A stretch of 64,000 nt of DNA from Erythrobacter sp. UBA1916 (GCA_002337385.1 DDFY01000003.1:108141-172140), one strand, 5' to 3'; shown: positions 1 to 8,463, counted from the stretch's first letter. The notes: generated from the sequence alone by a model not told the origin. Program-made: numbers and translations.

Positions 1-249
1 ATGATGGCGGCGGCTGAACTGGCAGGCGCAGACTGGACCCCGCCCCCGCCGACCTCAGCGCTGGGTGCGCTGCTTTCGCACATTACGGGCGATGCCGAGG
101 CGTCGAGCTACCAGCCGATGAACATCAACTTCGGTCTGTTTCCGCCGCTGCACAAGGTCCCCAAGAAGCAGCGCAAGGAAGCCTATACCGAGCGCGCCAA
201 GGCTGAATTCGGTGATTGGCTGGCGGGGCTGGACGCGGTTCCGGCCTGA
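1..249 (+). CDS. trmFO: TrmFO, C-terminal fragment (tRNA m5U54 methyltransferase)
   Basis: This is the last 82 residues of a gene that enters from before the window; the frame is open to base 1, so the ATG pair at the edge is not taken as the start. The segment with [14 protein letters not shown], then [12 protein letters not shown] and a basic tail with [15 protein letters not shown] is typical of the C-terminus of folate- and FAD-dependent TrmFO, which methylates U54 in the T-loop of tRNAs using methylenetetrahydrofolate. It ends with TGA at 247-249, convergent with the EF-hand gene at 315-782. The FAD-binding N-terminus lies outside the window. Confidence 0.88.
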   Translation: MMAAAELAGADWTPPPPTSALGALLSHITGDAEASSYQPMNINFGLFPPLHKVPKKQRKEAYTERAKAEFGDWLAGLDAVPA

Positions 250-314
250 CCAAGCCCAGCTAGGACAGCTGCCGCACCTACCATTAGACACGCTCAGAAT
301 GAACGCATTTTGGG

Positions 315-782
315 CTAGCAGGCACAACGCGGCTTCGGCCTCGGCTTTGGCGCGCTGGTGGCAAATTCGGCGGCGGTCAGCTCACGGTTGCCATCGGCGT
401 CCATTTCGTCGAACCGCTCGGCGGTGGTGACCGCCCATTCCTCGAAGGTCAGCAGGTTGTTGCCGTCCACGTCGAGCTTGCGAAAGCCGTCCGTGCGGCT
501 CGACAGCATTTCCTGACGCGTGATCTTCAGGTCGCGGTTGCGATCGTAGCGGAAGAAGCGGCGCTGTTCACGCGTCAGCTCGCTTGCTTCGGGCGGCTCG
601 GGTCCGGTCAGATCGCCCACTTCGGCGAAGGGCAACTCCTCGGGGTCGGGGGTTTCCTGCGCCAGAGCGTCGGGATCGGGTGGCGGCGCCGCGCGCTCGA
701 CCTCAGCCCGGCCCTGAATCCAGAACAGCCCTACACTCACCAATAGCAGCGCGCCGACGGCACCCAGTATCAGGCGATTCAT
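315..782 (-). CDS. Membrane-anchored EF-hand protein
   Basis: 155 residues. An N-terminal hydrophobic stretch (about 4-22) is a signal anchor or uncleaved signal. A Pro/Glu/Asp-rich linker (about 30-70) follows, then three EF-hand-type loops: D80-x-N-x-D84...E91, D104-x-D-G-N...E115 and D128-x-D-G-N...E139. All have acidic residues at the expected metal-ligand positions, so calcium binding is likely. The C-terminus is Pro/Lys/Arg-rich and ends in CAC. It probably sits in the periplasm on the inner membrane. EF-hand proteins of this layout are common in sphingomonads but their role is generally unknown. It lies 42 bp downstream of the squalene/phytoene-synthase-like gene on the same strand. 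Confidence 0.85.
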   Translation of the reverse strand: MNRLILGAVGALLLVSVGLFWIQGRAEVERAAPPPDPDALAQETPDPEELPFAEVGDLTGPEPPEASELTREQRRFFRYDRNRDLKITRQEMLSSRTDGFRKLDVDGNNLLTFEEWAVTTAERFDEMDADGNRELTAAEFATSAPKPRPKPRCAC

Positions 783-824
783 CCCAGTCTCCCCCCAATA
801 CCTCAGAGACTTACGCAGAGTACC

Positions 825-1475
825 TTAGCAACCGGAAATGCCAACCCTCATTGCCAGCAACATCGCGCCCGGCCCGTCGAGCAGAGCCGCGCGCTCGCCC
901 GACAGCGCCCGGCGGGCAAGCGCATGGAGCACAGCCAACGGACGTAAGGCGCGCGGGAGGCGCGGACTTTGCCGCTCCAGTGCCTGCTCGGCGCTAGTGA
1001 TGGCCGCCCTCTCGCTGCCGGGCGCCATGCCCATTGCCAGATCGGCCAGTGCCCAGGTCCGCGCGGGGCCTGCGACGTCCTTCACATCGACGCCTAGCTT
1101 TGATGCCAACACGTCCCAAAGGGCCACACGCCCCGCCGCGAACTCCTCCCACTCGTGCTTATCGGGTTGCTCGGCCAACAGGCTTTCCCAGCCATCGACC
1201 AGAGCGACAAGACCAGAGCGGTCCCCCACACTTTCGTGCAAGGCCGCCAGCAGCGGTTCGCCCTTCGGCCATCTGTCGGATGCTTCCCCGAGCCGGTCTC
1301 GCCACCAGGCAAGCTTGATCTGGGCCAGCATCGGCTCGCCACCGCCCAGCACCACGCCAGCCAGCCGGGTATCAAGCGCCAGCAGCGCAAGCGTCGCCGG
1401 ACGGGCGCTGGCCGGGGCATAGGACAGCGCCAGCCGCTGCGGCAGGGGCAAGGTTTCAAGAAGATCGACGGACAT
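825..1475 (-). CDS. Squalene/phytoene synthase-like protein without visible Asp-rich motif
   Basis: 216 residues from the ATG at 1475 (a GTG four codons upstream at 1487 is possible). The N-terminal part, with RLALSYAPASARP and then LAQIKLAWWRDRLGEA, is characteristic of the squalene/phytoene synthase superfamily, especially the short non-carotenoid branch related to mitochondrial NDUFAF6. I do not see the two DxxxD metal-binding motifs used for prenyl diphosphate condensation, and at about 216 residues it is shorter than true synthases (about 270-350). It may therefore not be a prenyl synthase. Its neighbours trmFO and the EF-hand gene give no pathway clue. Family fairly sure, function open. 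Confidence 0.72.
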   Translation of the reverse strand: MSVDLLETLPLPQRLALSYAPASARPATLALLALDTRLAGVVLGGGEPMLAQIKLAWWRDRLGEASDRWPKGEPLLAALHESVGDRSGLVALVDGWESLLAEQPDKHEWEEFAAGRVALWDVLASKLGVDVKDVAGPARTWALADLAMGMAPGSERAAITSAEQALERQSPRLPRALRPLAVLHALARRALSGERAALLDGPGAMLLAMRVGISGC

Positions 1476-1560
1476 TGCCGCGGTCACTTCTCACAGCCGA
1501 CGAGGAATGCAAGCCCGTTAAGGGCCACAAGGCTCGCCAGCTACCTGCCCTGCCCCGGCC

Positions 1561-3471
1561 TTACTGGACCAGGCGGGCAGTCTGGAGGGTGGTCGAAAAC
1601 AGCAACTGCAACGCGGTGGTGATGTTGTCGTCCGAGGTTACGGTCTGGACCAGCGGTGCACCGGTGTTGCCGGGTGAGGCACAGCTTTCCAGCGCGGTGA
1701 GGATCTGGTCCGAACTGCCCGCATTGCCAGCCGGGTAAGGCGGCGGCGGCGGCGGCAGCCAAGGCGCGACGTTGTTCTGCGACCAAGTGTTGTTGACCAG
1801 CGATTCAGGCAGGTACTGCGTATAGAGGATCGCAATCTTGATACCGCGCGCCTTGATCGCGTTGCACTTGGCCAGCTCCTTGTCGGCGGCGGTGCGCATC
1901 GGCCCCATCACGCGCGAACCGTCGGGCTGGTCAAGCATTCCATCGGTTATCAGGAACAGGAACTTCTGCGGCGTCTGGCCCGGCGCGCCGTTGCCGGCGT
2001 TCGGGATATGGCTGTCCATGTATTTGAGCATGTTCAGCATTTCGGTCGCCCGGTCGCCGATGTTGAGGCTGCTCGTGGGCTTGTTGTTCTGATACCAGTA
2101 GTCATCCGCCGGAAAGACCGATTCCACCGTAAATCCGTGATTATAGGTATTTACGTCGGTCAGGCTGGTCAGCTGCCGCACCGGCGAGCTTTGGCCCGGC
2201 CGGGTCCAGTCGAACGAGAACATCTGCATCTGGTATGTCACTTGATATTCGTCAGCCTGGTTGGCGGCGAAGGGGATAAGCTGCGTGGCCGCTTCCACCA
2301 TCGCATCCTTGCGCAAAGGGAGGCGTGCGGGGCTACCGTAGATCTTCCCATAGTTATGCGTCAGCCAATAGCCGTCAGCCCAGTAGCCGTAGTCGTAAAT
2401 GGTCGTGCTGGTGTTGTCGCTGTAGGTTGGTTCGATGGAAGTGGTGTTCCCCCACCGACTGTCGGTTGTTGTACCCGTGGTGCTGATCTGGGTGCGGACT
2501 GACTTTGTGACCGTGACCGGACCGCTCGTGCTGTCGCTAATGGAATAGCTGACCGTTGTCGTCGTTGTCGTCGTCTTCTCGGTCGTGACCTGGTAGTAGC
2601 AGTATCTTGGACGCCATCTGCTGCCGCCACAGCGATAACTGTAGTCATCTGTCTGCGGGGGGTGGTCGACGGTCGTGGTCGAACTCGAATCCATCGGGTT
2701 GCCGTTGCTATCGTACAGCTTGTGGCCACCGGCATCCCAGCGATACCACCATCCGCTCTTGGACGAACCCGCCGTGTAATAGCTGGTCGACAGCAAGACA
2801 TCACGCCCGCTGGTGTCCTCGACGTAGATACTATCGGTATGCGGCAACTGCGCATGGCAGGCATAGGCGCAACCATGAGAATTGTGCGAGTTCTTGGTGG
2901 CGGCAATCACCTTGGCAATGCCGTCATTGGTCGCAGGCAGCAGCATCGACGGCGAATTGTCCATCGCCAGATAGAAATCGACATTGGGCGGCTGCGCTGC
3001 ACTGGCGGCCGCCGTGCCCGAAACCACCAGCGTATCGGCGCCCAGCAAGCCTCCGAAATAGTTGATCGATTGCGCCTTGTAGGTCACCGTGGCCTTGCGC
3101 AGGAAACCAAGCGTGCTGCCGCTACCCGTGGGGATGTTCTCGATTAGCGGCGTCATTTGCAGGTCGCGATACCCCGTCAATCGCGCGGCCTGCGAATTGA
3201 ACATCTTGCTCGCGGCCGAGCGCGAAGCTTCGTCCGATTCAAACATCATCGTGGGTGAAACTGCCGCCAGCGCAGCCGCGTCGGCAGCTGCGTTGAGCTG
3301 GGTCTGCAAACGCATCGCCCGGCCATAGTCGATGCCGAACCCCGCCGCGAAGGTGAGCGGAATCACGGCAAAGCCGAAAATCATCATCACGTTGCCGCTG
3401 CAATCGGACTTCAGGCGTTCAAGGAACCCGCCGATCGTCTCTCTGGTCTTGCTGGTGAGGCGTGCGAACAT
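1561..3471 (-). CDS. TadG-like pilus-associated vWA protein (set A)
   Basis: 636 residues. The start is typical of TadG: a short basic leader with CSGNVMMIFGFAVIPLTFA (membrane segment about 27-47) followed by GIDYGRAMRLQTQLNAAADAAALAA, the N-terminal helix of the TadE/G-like family. A von Willebrand A fold follows: MIDAS-like D171-N-S173-P-S175, and LFLITDGMLD near residue 520. Between these lies a long Tyr/Ser/Thr/Trp-rich insertion (about 190-390) with a six-Thr run and little likeness to ordinary vWA domains. It ends the minus-strand triad 4848-1561, 10 bp after the TadE-like gene at 3482-4156. A role at the cell surface with a Tad-like filament or adhesin is inferred from family only. 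Confidence 0.82.
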   Translation of the reverse strand: MFARLTSKTRETIGGFLERLKSDCSGNVMMIFGFAVIPLTFAAGFGIDYGRAMRLQTQLNAAADAAALAAVSPTMMFESDEASRSAASKMFNSQAARLTGYRDLQMTPLIENIPTGSGSTLGFLRKATVTYKAQSINYFGGLLGADTLVVSGTAAASAAQPPNVDFYLAMDNSPSMLLPATNDGIAKVIAATKNSHNSHGCAYACHAQLPHTDSIYVEDTSGRDVLLSTSYYTAGSSKSGWWYRWDAGGHKLYDSNGNPMDSSSTTTVDHPPQTDDYSYRCGGSRWRPRYCYYQVTTEKTTTTTTTVSYSISDSTSGPVTVTKSVRTQISTTGTTTDSRWGNTTSIEPTYSDNTSTTIYDYGYWADGYWLTHNYGKIYGSPARLPLRKDAMVEAATQLIPFAANQADEYQVTYQMQMFSFDWTRPGQSSPVRQLTSLTDVNTYNHGFTVESVFPADDYWYQNNKPTSSLNIGDRATEMLNMLKYMDSHIPNAGNGAPGQTPQKFLFLITDGMLDQPDGSRVMGPMRTAADKELAKCNAIKARGIKIAILYTQYLPESLVNNTWSQNNVAPWLPPPPPPYPAGNAGSSDQILTALESCASPGNTGAPLVQTVTSDDNITTALQLLFSTTLQTARLVQ

Positions 3472-3481
3472 CTTCCAGTTC

Positions 3482-4156
3482 CTAGAAAAGGCGCGGAGCC
3501 ATGTAGATTGTGTCGGAAAGCTGCATGGAGCCTGCTTCGAAGAAGGTGATCGGCGGGGTGTAGGTGTAGGTCACCGTGCCGCGGAACATGTAGGCTCCGG
3601 CGGTCCCGACCTGCGTAGTGGTGCTGTCACCCGGATTGAGATTGTCGCAGACGTTGGAGCCGTCGGGCGATGCCGGGATCATGGTAGGCGAAACCATGTT
3701 GCTGGGGATCGACACCACCGTGTCTGCCGTCTGCGCCTCGCTCGTTGGCAAGGTGCCGGCGACATCGGTCGAGGTGGCCGGCGAGCTTGTGCTTCCATCG
3801 GTGTTTTGGGTCTGCGCCTGCGTCCACACGACATAGGCATGGGTGGAGTCGCACACGCGCAGAAGCGAAATCTGCTGGATGGCGGTATCGAGCTTGTAGG
3901 GGGCCAGCGCCACCGCGCTCGCGCTCAGAAACCTGCTCGCATTGGCCGCGCCCGGATCGTTATAGACAATCGCTGGCGACATATTGCGGCTGACCAGGTC
4001 GGTCAGCGTGCGGGCCGCCACCGTCACCTTGCGATTGGCGGCGATCATTTCGGACACCGTCATGCCGCCGAAATAGAGCAGCAGCATGACTGGCAGCACA
4101 TAGGCGAACTCGATGAGCGCCACGCCGCTGGTGCAGGAAAGAAGCCGCCTCAGCAT
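3482..4156 (-). CDS. TadE-like pseudopilin (set A, second)
   Basis: 224 residues from the ATG at 4156, which overlaps the TGA of the upstream gene (ATGCTGA), so translation is probably coupled; a start 7 codons earlier (4177) is possible. The N-terminus has the TadE pattern: short basic leader, CTSGVALIEFAYVLPVMLLL with a Glu inside the hydrophobic helix, then a helical stretch (NRKVTVAARTLTDLVSR) and an extracytoplasmic domain rich in Ser/Thr with several Cys. TadE-like proteins are inner-membrane pseudopilins processed by a prepilin peptidase and used in Tad pilus assembly. No peptidase gene is in this window. Confidence 0.78.
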   Translation of the reverse strand: MLRRLLSCTSGVALIEFAYVLPVMLLLYFGGMTVSEMIAANRKVTVAARTLTDLVSRNMSPAIVYNDPGAANASRFLSASAVALAPYKLDTAIQQISLLRVCDSTHAYVVWTQAQTQNTDGSTSSPATSTDVAGTLPTSEAQTADTVVSIPSNMVSPTMIPASPDGSNVCDNLNPGDSTTTQVGTAGAYMFRGTVTYTYTPPITFFEAGSMQLSDTIYMAPRLF

Positions 4157-4848
4157 GACGACTGGGCCACGCTGCATGAGAAGTCCTCGGTGGTGAACAC
4201 CGAAGTGGCGGTCAGCATCCGGTTGCCGTTCGGCTGGTCGATCATGCTACTGCCCAGAGCGCCCGTTCCGGTTGGCCAGAGATAGATCAGCTGGACGGCA
4301 ACGATCTGGTTCCTGCCCGACCCCGCGCCGGTGTAATTATAGCCGGTCCCGGTCGAAACAATGTTGCCGTAACTGTCGTAAACGAACGTCGGACGACTTG
4401 CCGCGCTGGTACTGTAAGCCGCAGCCCTGCTCACGTTCACGGTCAGCCGCGAGCAATTGAGCATGCCCGGCAGCAGCGGACCGAAACTGAATATCTGGCC
4501 GCTGGCATCCACGCCGCTCGCGCCGTTGCAGATGGCGTCCTTGAAGTCCGATGCGTCCATGCCGACGTGGCCGTTCGCCAGCGTTGCAGTCTGCGCATAG
4601 CCGGTGAGGAACAGGCGCGAGGCGCCCTCGGCGGCCGTTTCCAGCATCTGCTGGGCGAGATAGATCATCATCAGGTGGAGCGTCGCCAACAAAAGCGCAA
4701 TGAACGCCGTGCCCACGATGGCAAATTCCGAAATCACCGCTCCGCTGCAGTCGCGCAGCAGCGAGGGACGCCGCTCCACGGACGACGCAGTGTTCGAGAT
4801 ATGGTCACGCAGTCTGGCCATGGCGAGCTTTTCTCCAACGGCCATCAT
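4150..4848 (-). CDS. TadE-like pseudopilin (set A, first)
   Basis: 232 residues; first gene of the minus-strand Tad-like triad. After a 35-residue leader it has CSGAVISEFAIVGTAFIALL, again with a Glu in the membrane helix (TadE signature), followed by AQQMLETAAEGASRLFLTG, the usual amphipathic region. The C-terminal half is Gly/Ser/Thr/Tyr-rich with four Cys, suggesting disulfides outside the cytoplasm. A Shine-Dalgarno-like AAGGAAGG lies just upstream of the two tandem ATGs (4848 and 4845). The start faces the divergent plus-strand triad across 323 bp. Confidence 0.78.
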   Translation of the reverse strand: MMAVGEKLAMARLRDHISNTASSVERRPSLLRDCSGAVISEFAIVGTAFIALLLATLHLMMIYLAQQMLETAAEGASRLFLTGYAQTATLANGHVGMDASDFKDAICNGASGVDASGQIFSFGPLLPGMLNCSRLTVNVSRAAAYSTSAASRPTFVYDSYGNIVSTGTGYNYTGAGSGRNQIVAVQLIYLWPTGTGALGSSMIDQPNGNRMLTATSVFTTEDFSCSVAQSSC

Positions 4849-5171
4849 CGGAAACCTTCCTTAGAATTTCGTAAAGGTACGCCGTTTTCTGCGGCCTTCA
4901 GGTGGCTGCACGCGATCGCGTGCGCCAAGGCACCGTCAGCGGAAAGTGCCGTTAACCAGCCAGTTGCGCCGAGACATTGCCCTGCCTTGACCACGCCACA
5001 CGAGCGACAGGTTGCCCCCAACCAAGTAAAATCTCTTAGTTGCTAACACCCCGATTGGTGCTCTATTAGCCACCTGCAAGACGTGTGGAGGCAGCCTTGA
5101 CAAGGCGTTAACCAAACCCACGTGTTTACCACCATTGCGCTGGAACGCGGTACTAACCACGGTCTCAAAGG
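4849..5171. other. Divergent intergenic region between the two Tad-like sets
   Basis: 323 bp with no convincing gene. It must hold the promoters of both divergent triads. On the plus strand there is a TTGACA at 5097-5102, but no clear -10 hexamer at 16-18 bp. Three copies of a (T/C)TAACCA word occur at 4952-4958, 5108-5114 and 5153-5159; this resembles the half-site of the alphaproteobacterial cell-cycle regulator CtrA, but no full TTAA-N7-TTAA pair is seen. No terminators or small ORFs with good ribosome binding sites were noticed. Confidence 0.5.
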
Positions 5172-7193
5172 ATGCGCAAACCATGCTCCGCTATGGCGAG
5201 GAGCATGACCGTTGCTTCAACTCAGACGAGGGCCGGTTCGCCCTTCCTGTGCCGGCTGGTTGAAGACCAGGCGGGCAACACGCTTATGATTATTGCCGCC
5301 GCGCTCCTGCCGCTGATCGGCATGGTCGGCGGCGGTCTCGATATCGGTCGCGGTTATCTCGTGCAGGCACGGCTTCAGCAGGCATGCGATGCCGGTGTAC
5401 TTGCGGCGCGCAAGCGGCTGGGGACAGAAACGGTAACCTCAGGCACACTGCCCAGCCAGACCGCAGAAATCGGCGACCGCTTCTTCCGTACCAACTTCAA
5501 GGACGGTGTTTACGGATCGAGCAACCGCAGCTTCGAGATGACGCTGGAGGATGACTATTCCATCACCGGCGTGGCCCGCGTGACGACCCCGACGACCTTG
5601 ATGGGGATCTTCGGCGAAGACAGCATCAACGTGCGCGTGAAATGCAGCGCCCAGCTCAACTTTTCGAACACCGATGTGATGATGGTGCTCGACGTCACCG
5701 GATCGATGGCGACCAACAATCCTGGCGACACCTCCTCGCGGCTGGAAGTCCTGAAGGGCACCATCCGCACGTTTCACCAGCAGCTCCAGGCCACGGCCCA
5801 GTCAGGCTCTCGCATTCGCTACGGCTTTTTGCCCTATTCCACGAACGTCAACGTGGGCGGCATCCTGAAAGACGAATGGGTAGTCGATGAATGGGGCTAC
5901 CAGTCGCGCAGTCTCAGAAAGGAGGGCGGCGAAACCACCACCACCTTTGCCACCGCGAGCAGCCCTATTTCGGGCAGCAGAACAAGGACCAGCGAAGAGA
6001 CCTACGCTGCCGACAAGGATCGCCGAGGCAACTTTCAATGTTCGAGAGCGCCCCGCAACACAGTGACCGGATCGACCGTCAAGACCGGAGAGACCAGCGA
6101 GACTGTGGTCGGCCCGCCGTCCGGCACGCGCACCATCAAGACATATGAAAGAACCCGAAACGGCGACGCATACAGCGTCACGCAAGACGGGCCCATCTGC
6201 ACCGTCATCAAGACCAGTTACAGGGCCTACAAAGACACCTACGACATCATCACCGAGCCCTCGTGGGACAACACGGGCAAGTGGGTCTACGATCGCATAG
6301 CCTACGATGTATCGGACTGGCGCACGCACACCGAAGGCTGTGTTGAAGAGCGCCAGACCTACGAAATCGACGACTACGGCAACGTGGACCTGAAAAAGGC
6401 GCTCGACCTCGATATCGACCTGGTGCCAACCGACAATCCAGCCGCGCTCGGCATCACCATCGTCGAGAATCTGAATGCGCGCCTATTCGATAAACCCACT
6501 GGCGACGGCTCCAGGGTTACCTTCGACAACTCCTCTGTTACCAAGTGGCGCCCGATGTATCCCGACTGGATCTACGGGCGGGACAAGGAATACAACGGAA
6601 ACGGCAGCTTCCAAACCCGCAGGGAGAGTACCGCCAAAGAGTTCATCTCGCCCAGCCTGATGGGCACCGCCGCCTGCCCCGCCCCCGCCGCCAAGCTGTC
6701 GACGATGACCTCCAGCCAGCTCGATGCCTACCTCGCGACGCTTTATGCCGACGGCAGCACCTATCACGATATCGGCATGATCTGGGGCGGACGGATGATC
6801 TCGCCAACCGGCCTGTTCGCATCGGAGAACGCCGATGTCTCTGCCGGCTCGCCAACCAACCGCAACCTTATCTTCCTGACCGACGGTGAAACATCGGCGC
6901 TCGATATCAGCTATGGCACCTATGGCTTCGAGCCGGTCGACGTGCACCGTTGGTCAGAATCGTCCCGCTACTCGCTTGTCGAGACTATCGAGAAGCGGTT
7001 CGAATTCGCCTGTTCGGAAGTCAGGAAGCGCGGTGTGACCGTGTGGGTCATCGGCTTCGGGGTCGAACTCAATCAGATCATGCGCGACTGCGCCGGAGAA
7101 GGACACTTCTTCGAAGCAGCCGATGCAGCAGAACTGAACCTCGCCTTTGGCGCCATTGCCAAGGATGTGAGCGAGCTGAGGATCGTGCAATGA
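5172..7193 (+). CDS. TadG-like pilus-associated vWA protein (set B)
   Basis: 673 residues if started at the ATG at 5172; ATGs at 5193 and 5205 are also in frame and none has well-spaced Shine-Dalgarno, so the start is uncertain. The family signature is QAGNTLMIIAAALLPLIGMV, then GGGLDIGRGYLVQARLQQA. The vWA domain has a MIDAS-type D174-V-T176-G-S178 and LIFLTDGETS near residue 570. As in set A, a long insertion (about 215-410), here Arg/Thr/Tyr-rich, splits the vWA fold. It leads the plus-strand triad and overlaps the next gene by ATGA. Probably an inner-membrane-anchored surface or pilus-associated protein. Confidence 0.82.
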   Translation: MRKPCSAMARSMTVASTQTRAGSPFLCRLVEDQAGNTLMIIAAALLPLIGMVGGGLDIGRGYLVQARLQQACDAGVLAARKRLGTETVTSGTLPSQTAEIGDRFFRTNFKDGVYGSSNRSFEMTLEDDYSITGVARVTTPTTLMGIFGEDSINVRVKCSAQLNFSNTDVMMVLDVTGSMATNNPGDTSSRLEVLKGTIRTFHQQLQATAQSGSRIRYGFLPYSTNVNVGGILKDEWVVDEWGYQSRSLRKEGGETTTTFATASSPISGSRTRTSEETYAADKDRRGNFQCSRAPRNTVTGSTVKTGETSETVVGPPSGTRTIKTYERTRNGDAYSVTQDGPICTVIKTSYRAYKDTYDIITEPSWDNTGKWVYDRIAYDVSDWRTHTEGCVEERQTYEIDDYGNVDLKKALDLDIDLVPTDNPAALGITIVENLNARLFDKPTGDGSRVTFDNSSVTKWRPMYPDWIYGRDKEYNGNGSFQTRRESTAKEFISPSLMGTAACPAPAAKLSTMTSSQLDAYLATLYADGSTYHDIGMIWGGRMISPTGLFASENADVSAGSPTNRNLIFLTDGETSALDISYGTYGFEPVDVHRWSESSRYSLVETIEKRFEFACSEVRKRGVTVWVIGFGVELNQIMRDCAGEGHFFEAADAAELNLAFGAIAKDVSELRIVQ

Positions 7194-7780
7194 CACGGCC
7201 CCCATGCCACCTCGCCCGCGATCAACGCGGCGCGGCACTGGTCGAGTTCGCGCTGATCGCCCCGGTGCTGGTGACAATGCTGCTCGGCCTGTTCGAGGTC
7301 GGCTACAACCTCTACACCCAAGCCCAGCTGCAGGGCACGATCCAGAAGGCCGCACGCGCTTCCACCATTGAGAATGCCAACAAAGGCAAGGCCGCCATCG
7401 ACGAGCGGGTGGAAAAGGCCGTCAAGGCCATTGCCCCCCGCGCCACGGTGGACTTTTCGCGCAAATCCTATGCCACCTTCTCCGAAGTCGCCCAGGCGGA
7501 GGACTTCACCGATATTGATGGCAACGGCATCTGCAACGACGGCGAGCAGTTCGAGGACGTCAACGGCAACGGCCTGTGGGACCAGGATCGCGGCAAGATC
7601 GGCATGGGCGGCGCGCGCGACGTGGTGCTTTACAGGGTCAAGGTCGGCTATCCCCGTGCGTTCGGGATCAGCAAGCTGCTGGGCCTCTCCGACACGGTCG
7701 AGTTCGAGGCCTCCACGGTGCTGCGCAACCAGCCTTACGACGAGCAGGACATTGTCGCGGTGGCAGCCCGATGCGTCTGA
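7190..7780 (+). CDS. TadE-like pseudopilin with calcium-loop-like insert (set B, first)
   Basis: 196 residues. The ATG at 7190 overlaps the stop of the TadG-like gene (ATGA), implying translational coupling. DQRGAALVEFALIAPVLVTM is a textbook TadE start (Glu within the hydrophobic helix), followed by LYTQAQLQGTIQKAARAS. Residues 108-133 contain two adjacent acidic loops, DIDGNGICNDGE and DVNGNGLWDQD, which resemble calcium-binding dockerin/EF-type loops and are unusual in a TadE protein. The C-terminal part is a small beta-rich region. It overlaps the next gene by 10 bp. Confidence 0.82.
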   Translation: MTRPPCHLARDQRGAALVEFALIAPVLVTMLLGLFEVGYNLYTQAQLQGTIQKAARASTIENANKGKAAIDERVEKAVKAIAPRATVDFSRKSYATFSEVAQAEDFTDIDGNGICNDGEQFEDVNGNGLWDQDRGKIGMGGARDVVLYRVKVGYPRAFGISKLLGLSDTVEFEASTVLRNQPYDEQDIVAVAARCV

Positions 7781-8436
7781 CGGTTCGCCTCCCGCTGCGC
7801 AGGCTGCTGCGCGACACGCGGGCTACCGCGATGCTCGAATTCGCGCTGGCCGCGCCGCTGCTGCTGTCGATCGGCCTGCTCGGTGCCGAGGCCGCCAACC
7901 GGGCCATCACGCAGCTGCGCGTCAACCAGGTTGCGGTGCTGGTGGCCGACGATGCCAGCCGCATCGGTGAGAATTCGCTGCTCGGCGAAGTGACCGTCTA
8001 CGAAAGCGATATCAACGACATCTTCCTCGGCGCCGATATTCAGGCGGGCGAAAAGCTGGGCCTGTTGGAAAACGGGCGTATCATCCTTTCCAGCCTCGAG
8101 GTTCTCGAGGACAGCGAAGACCAGCAGTATATCCACTGGCAACGCTGCATGGGCGATCTCGACTATACCTCAAGCTATGGCGAGGAAGGCGATGGGGAGT
8201 TTTCGAGCATCCCCGGCATGGGCCCGCCCGGCGAGGAGATTTACGCGTTCAAGGGCGAGGCCGTGATGTTCGTTGAGGTCGCCATGACCTATCACCCGAT
8301 TGTGAGCGAGCTGTTCGACGCATCAGAGCCGATCGTGGCCATTGCCGCCTTCAACGTGCGCAACAACCGCGACCTGGCGGGGGTTATGCAGCGCAACAGC
8401 AGCGCCCCCGACCCGGTCGCACGCTGCGACACCTGA
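7771..8436 (+). CDS. TadE-like pseudopilin (set B, second)
   Basis: 221 residues. The ATG at 7771 lies inside the end of the preceding gene (10-bp overlap). The N-terminus has TRATAMLEFALAAPLLLSIG, a TadE-like helix with Glu after the basic leader, then NRAITQLRVNQVAVLVADDAS. The rest is acidic, with a region rich in Asp/Glu around 75-115 and few Cys. Third gene of the plus-strand Tad-like triad, which converges with pdhB. A 10-bp perfect inverted repeat spans its stop codon (8426-8455). Confidence 0.75.
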   Translation: MRLTVRLPLRRLLRDTRATAMLEFALAAPLLLSIGLLGAEAANRAITQLRVNQVAVLVADDASRIGENSLLGEVTVYESDINDIFLGADIQAGEKLGLLENGRIILSSLEVLEDSEDQQYIHWQRCMGDLDYTSSYGEEGDGEFSSIPGMGPPGEEIYAFKGEAVMFVEVAMTYHPIVSELFDASEPIVAIAAFNVRNNRDLAGVMQRNSSAPDPVARCDT

Positions 8437-8455
8437 CACGGGCGCCAGGTGTCGC
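8426..8455. terminator. Inverted repeat between convergent tad-like and pdhB genes
   Basis: GCGACACCTG at 8426-8435 and CAGGTGTCGC at 8446-8455 form a perfect 10-bp stem with a 10-base loop. It spans the stop codon of the TadE-like gene and lies just before the 3' end of pdhB on the opposite strand. There is no clear U-tract on either strand, so it may act as a bidirectional, imperfect terminator or an mRNA 3'-end stabiliser. Confidence 0.5.
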
Positions 8456-8463
8456 TTGCGTAG

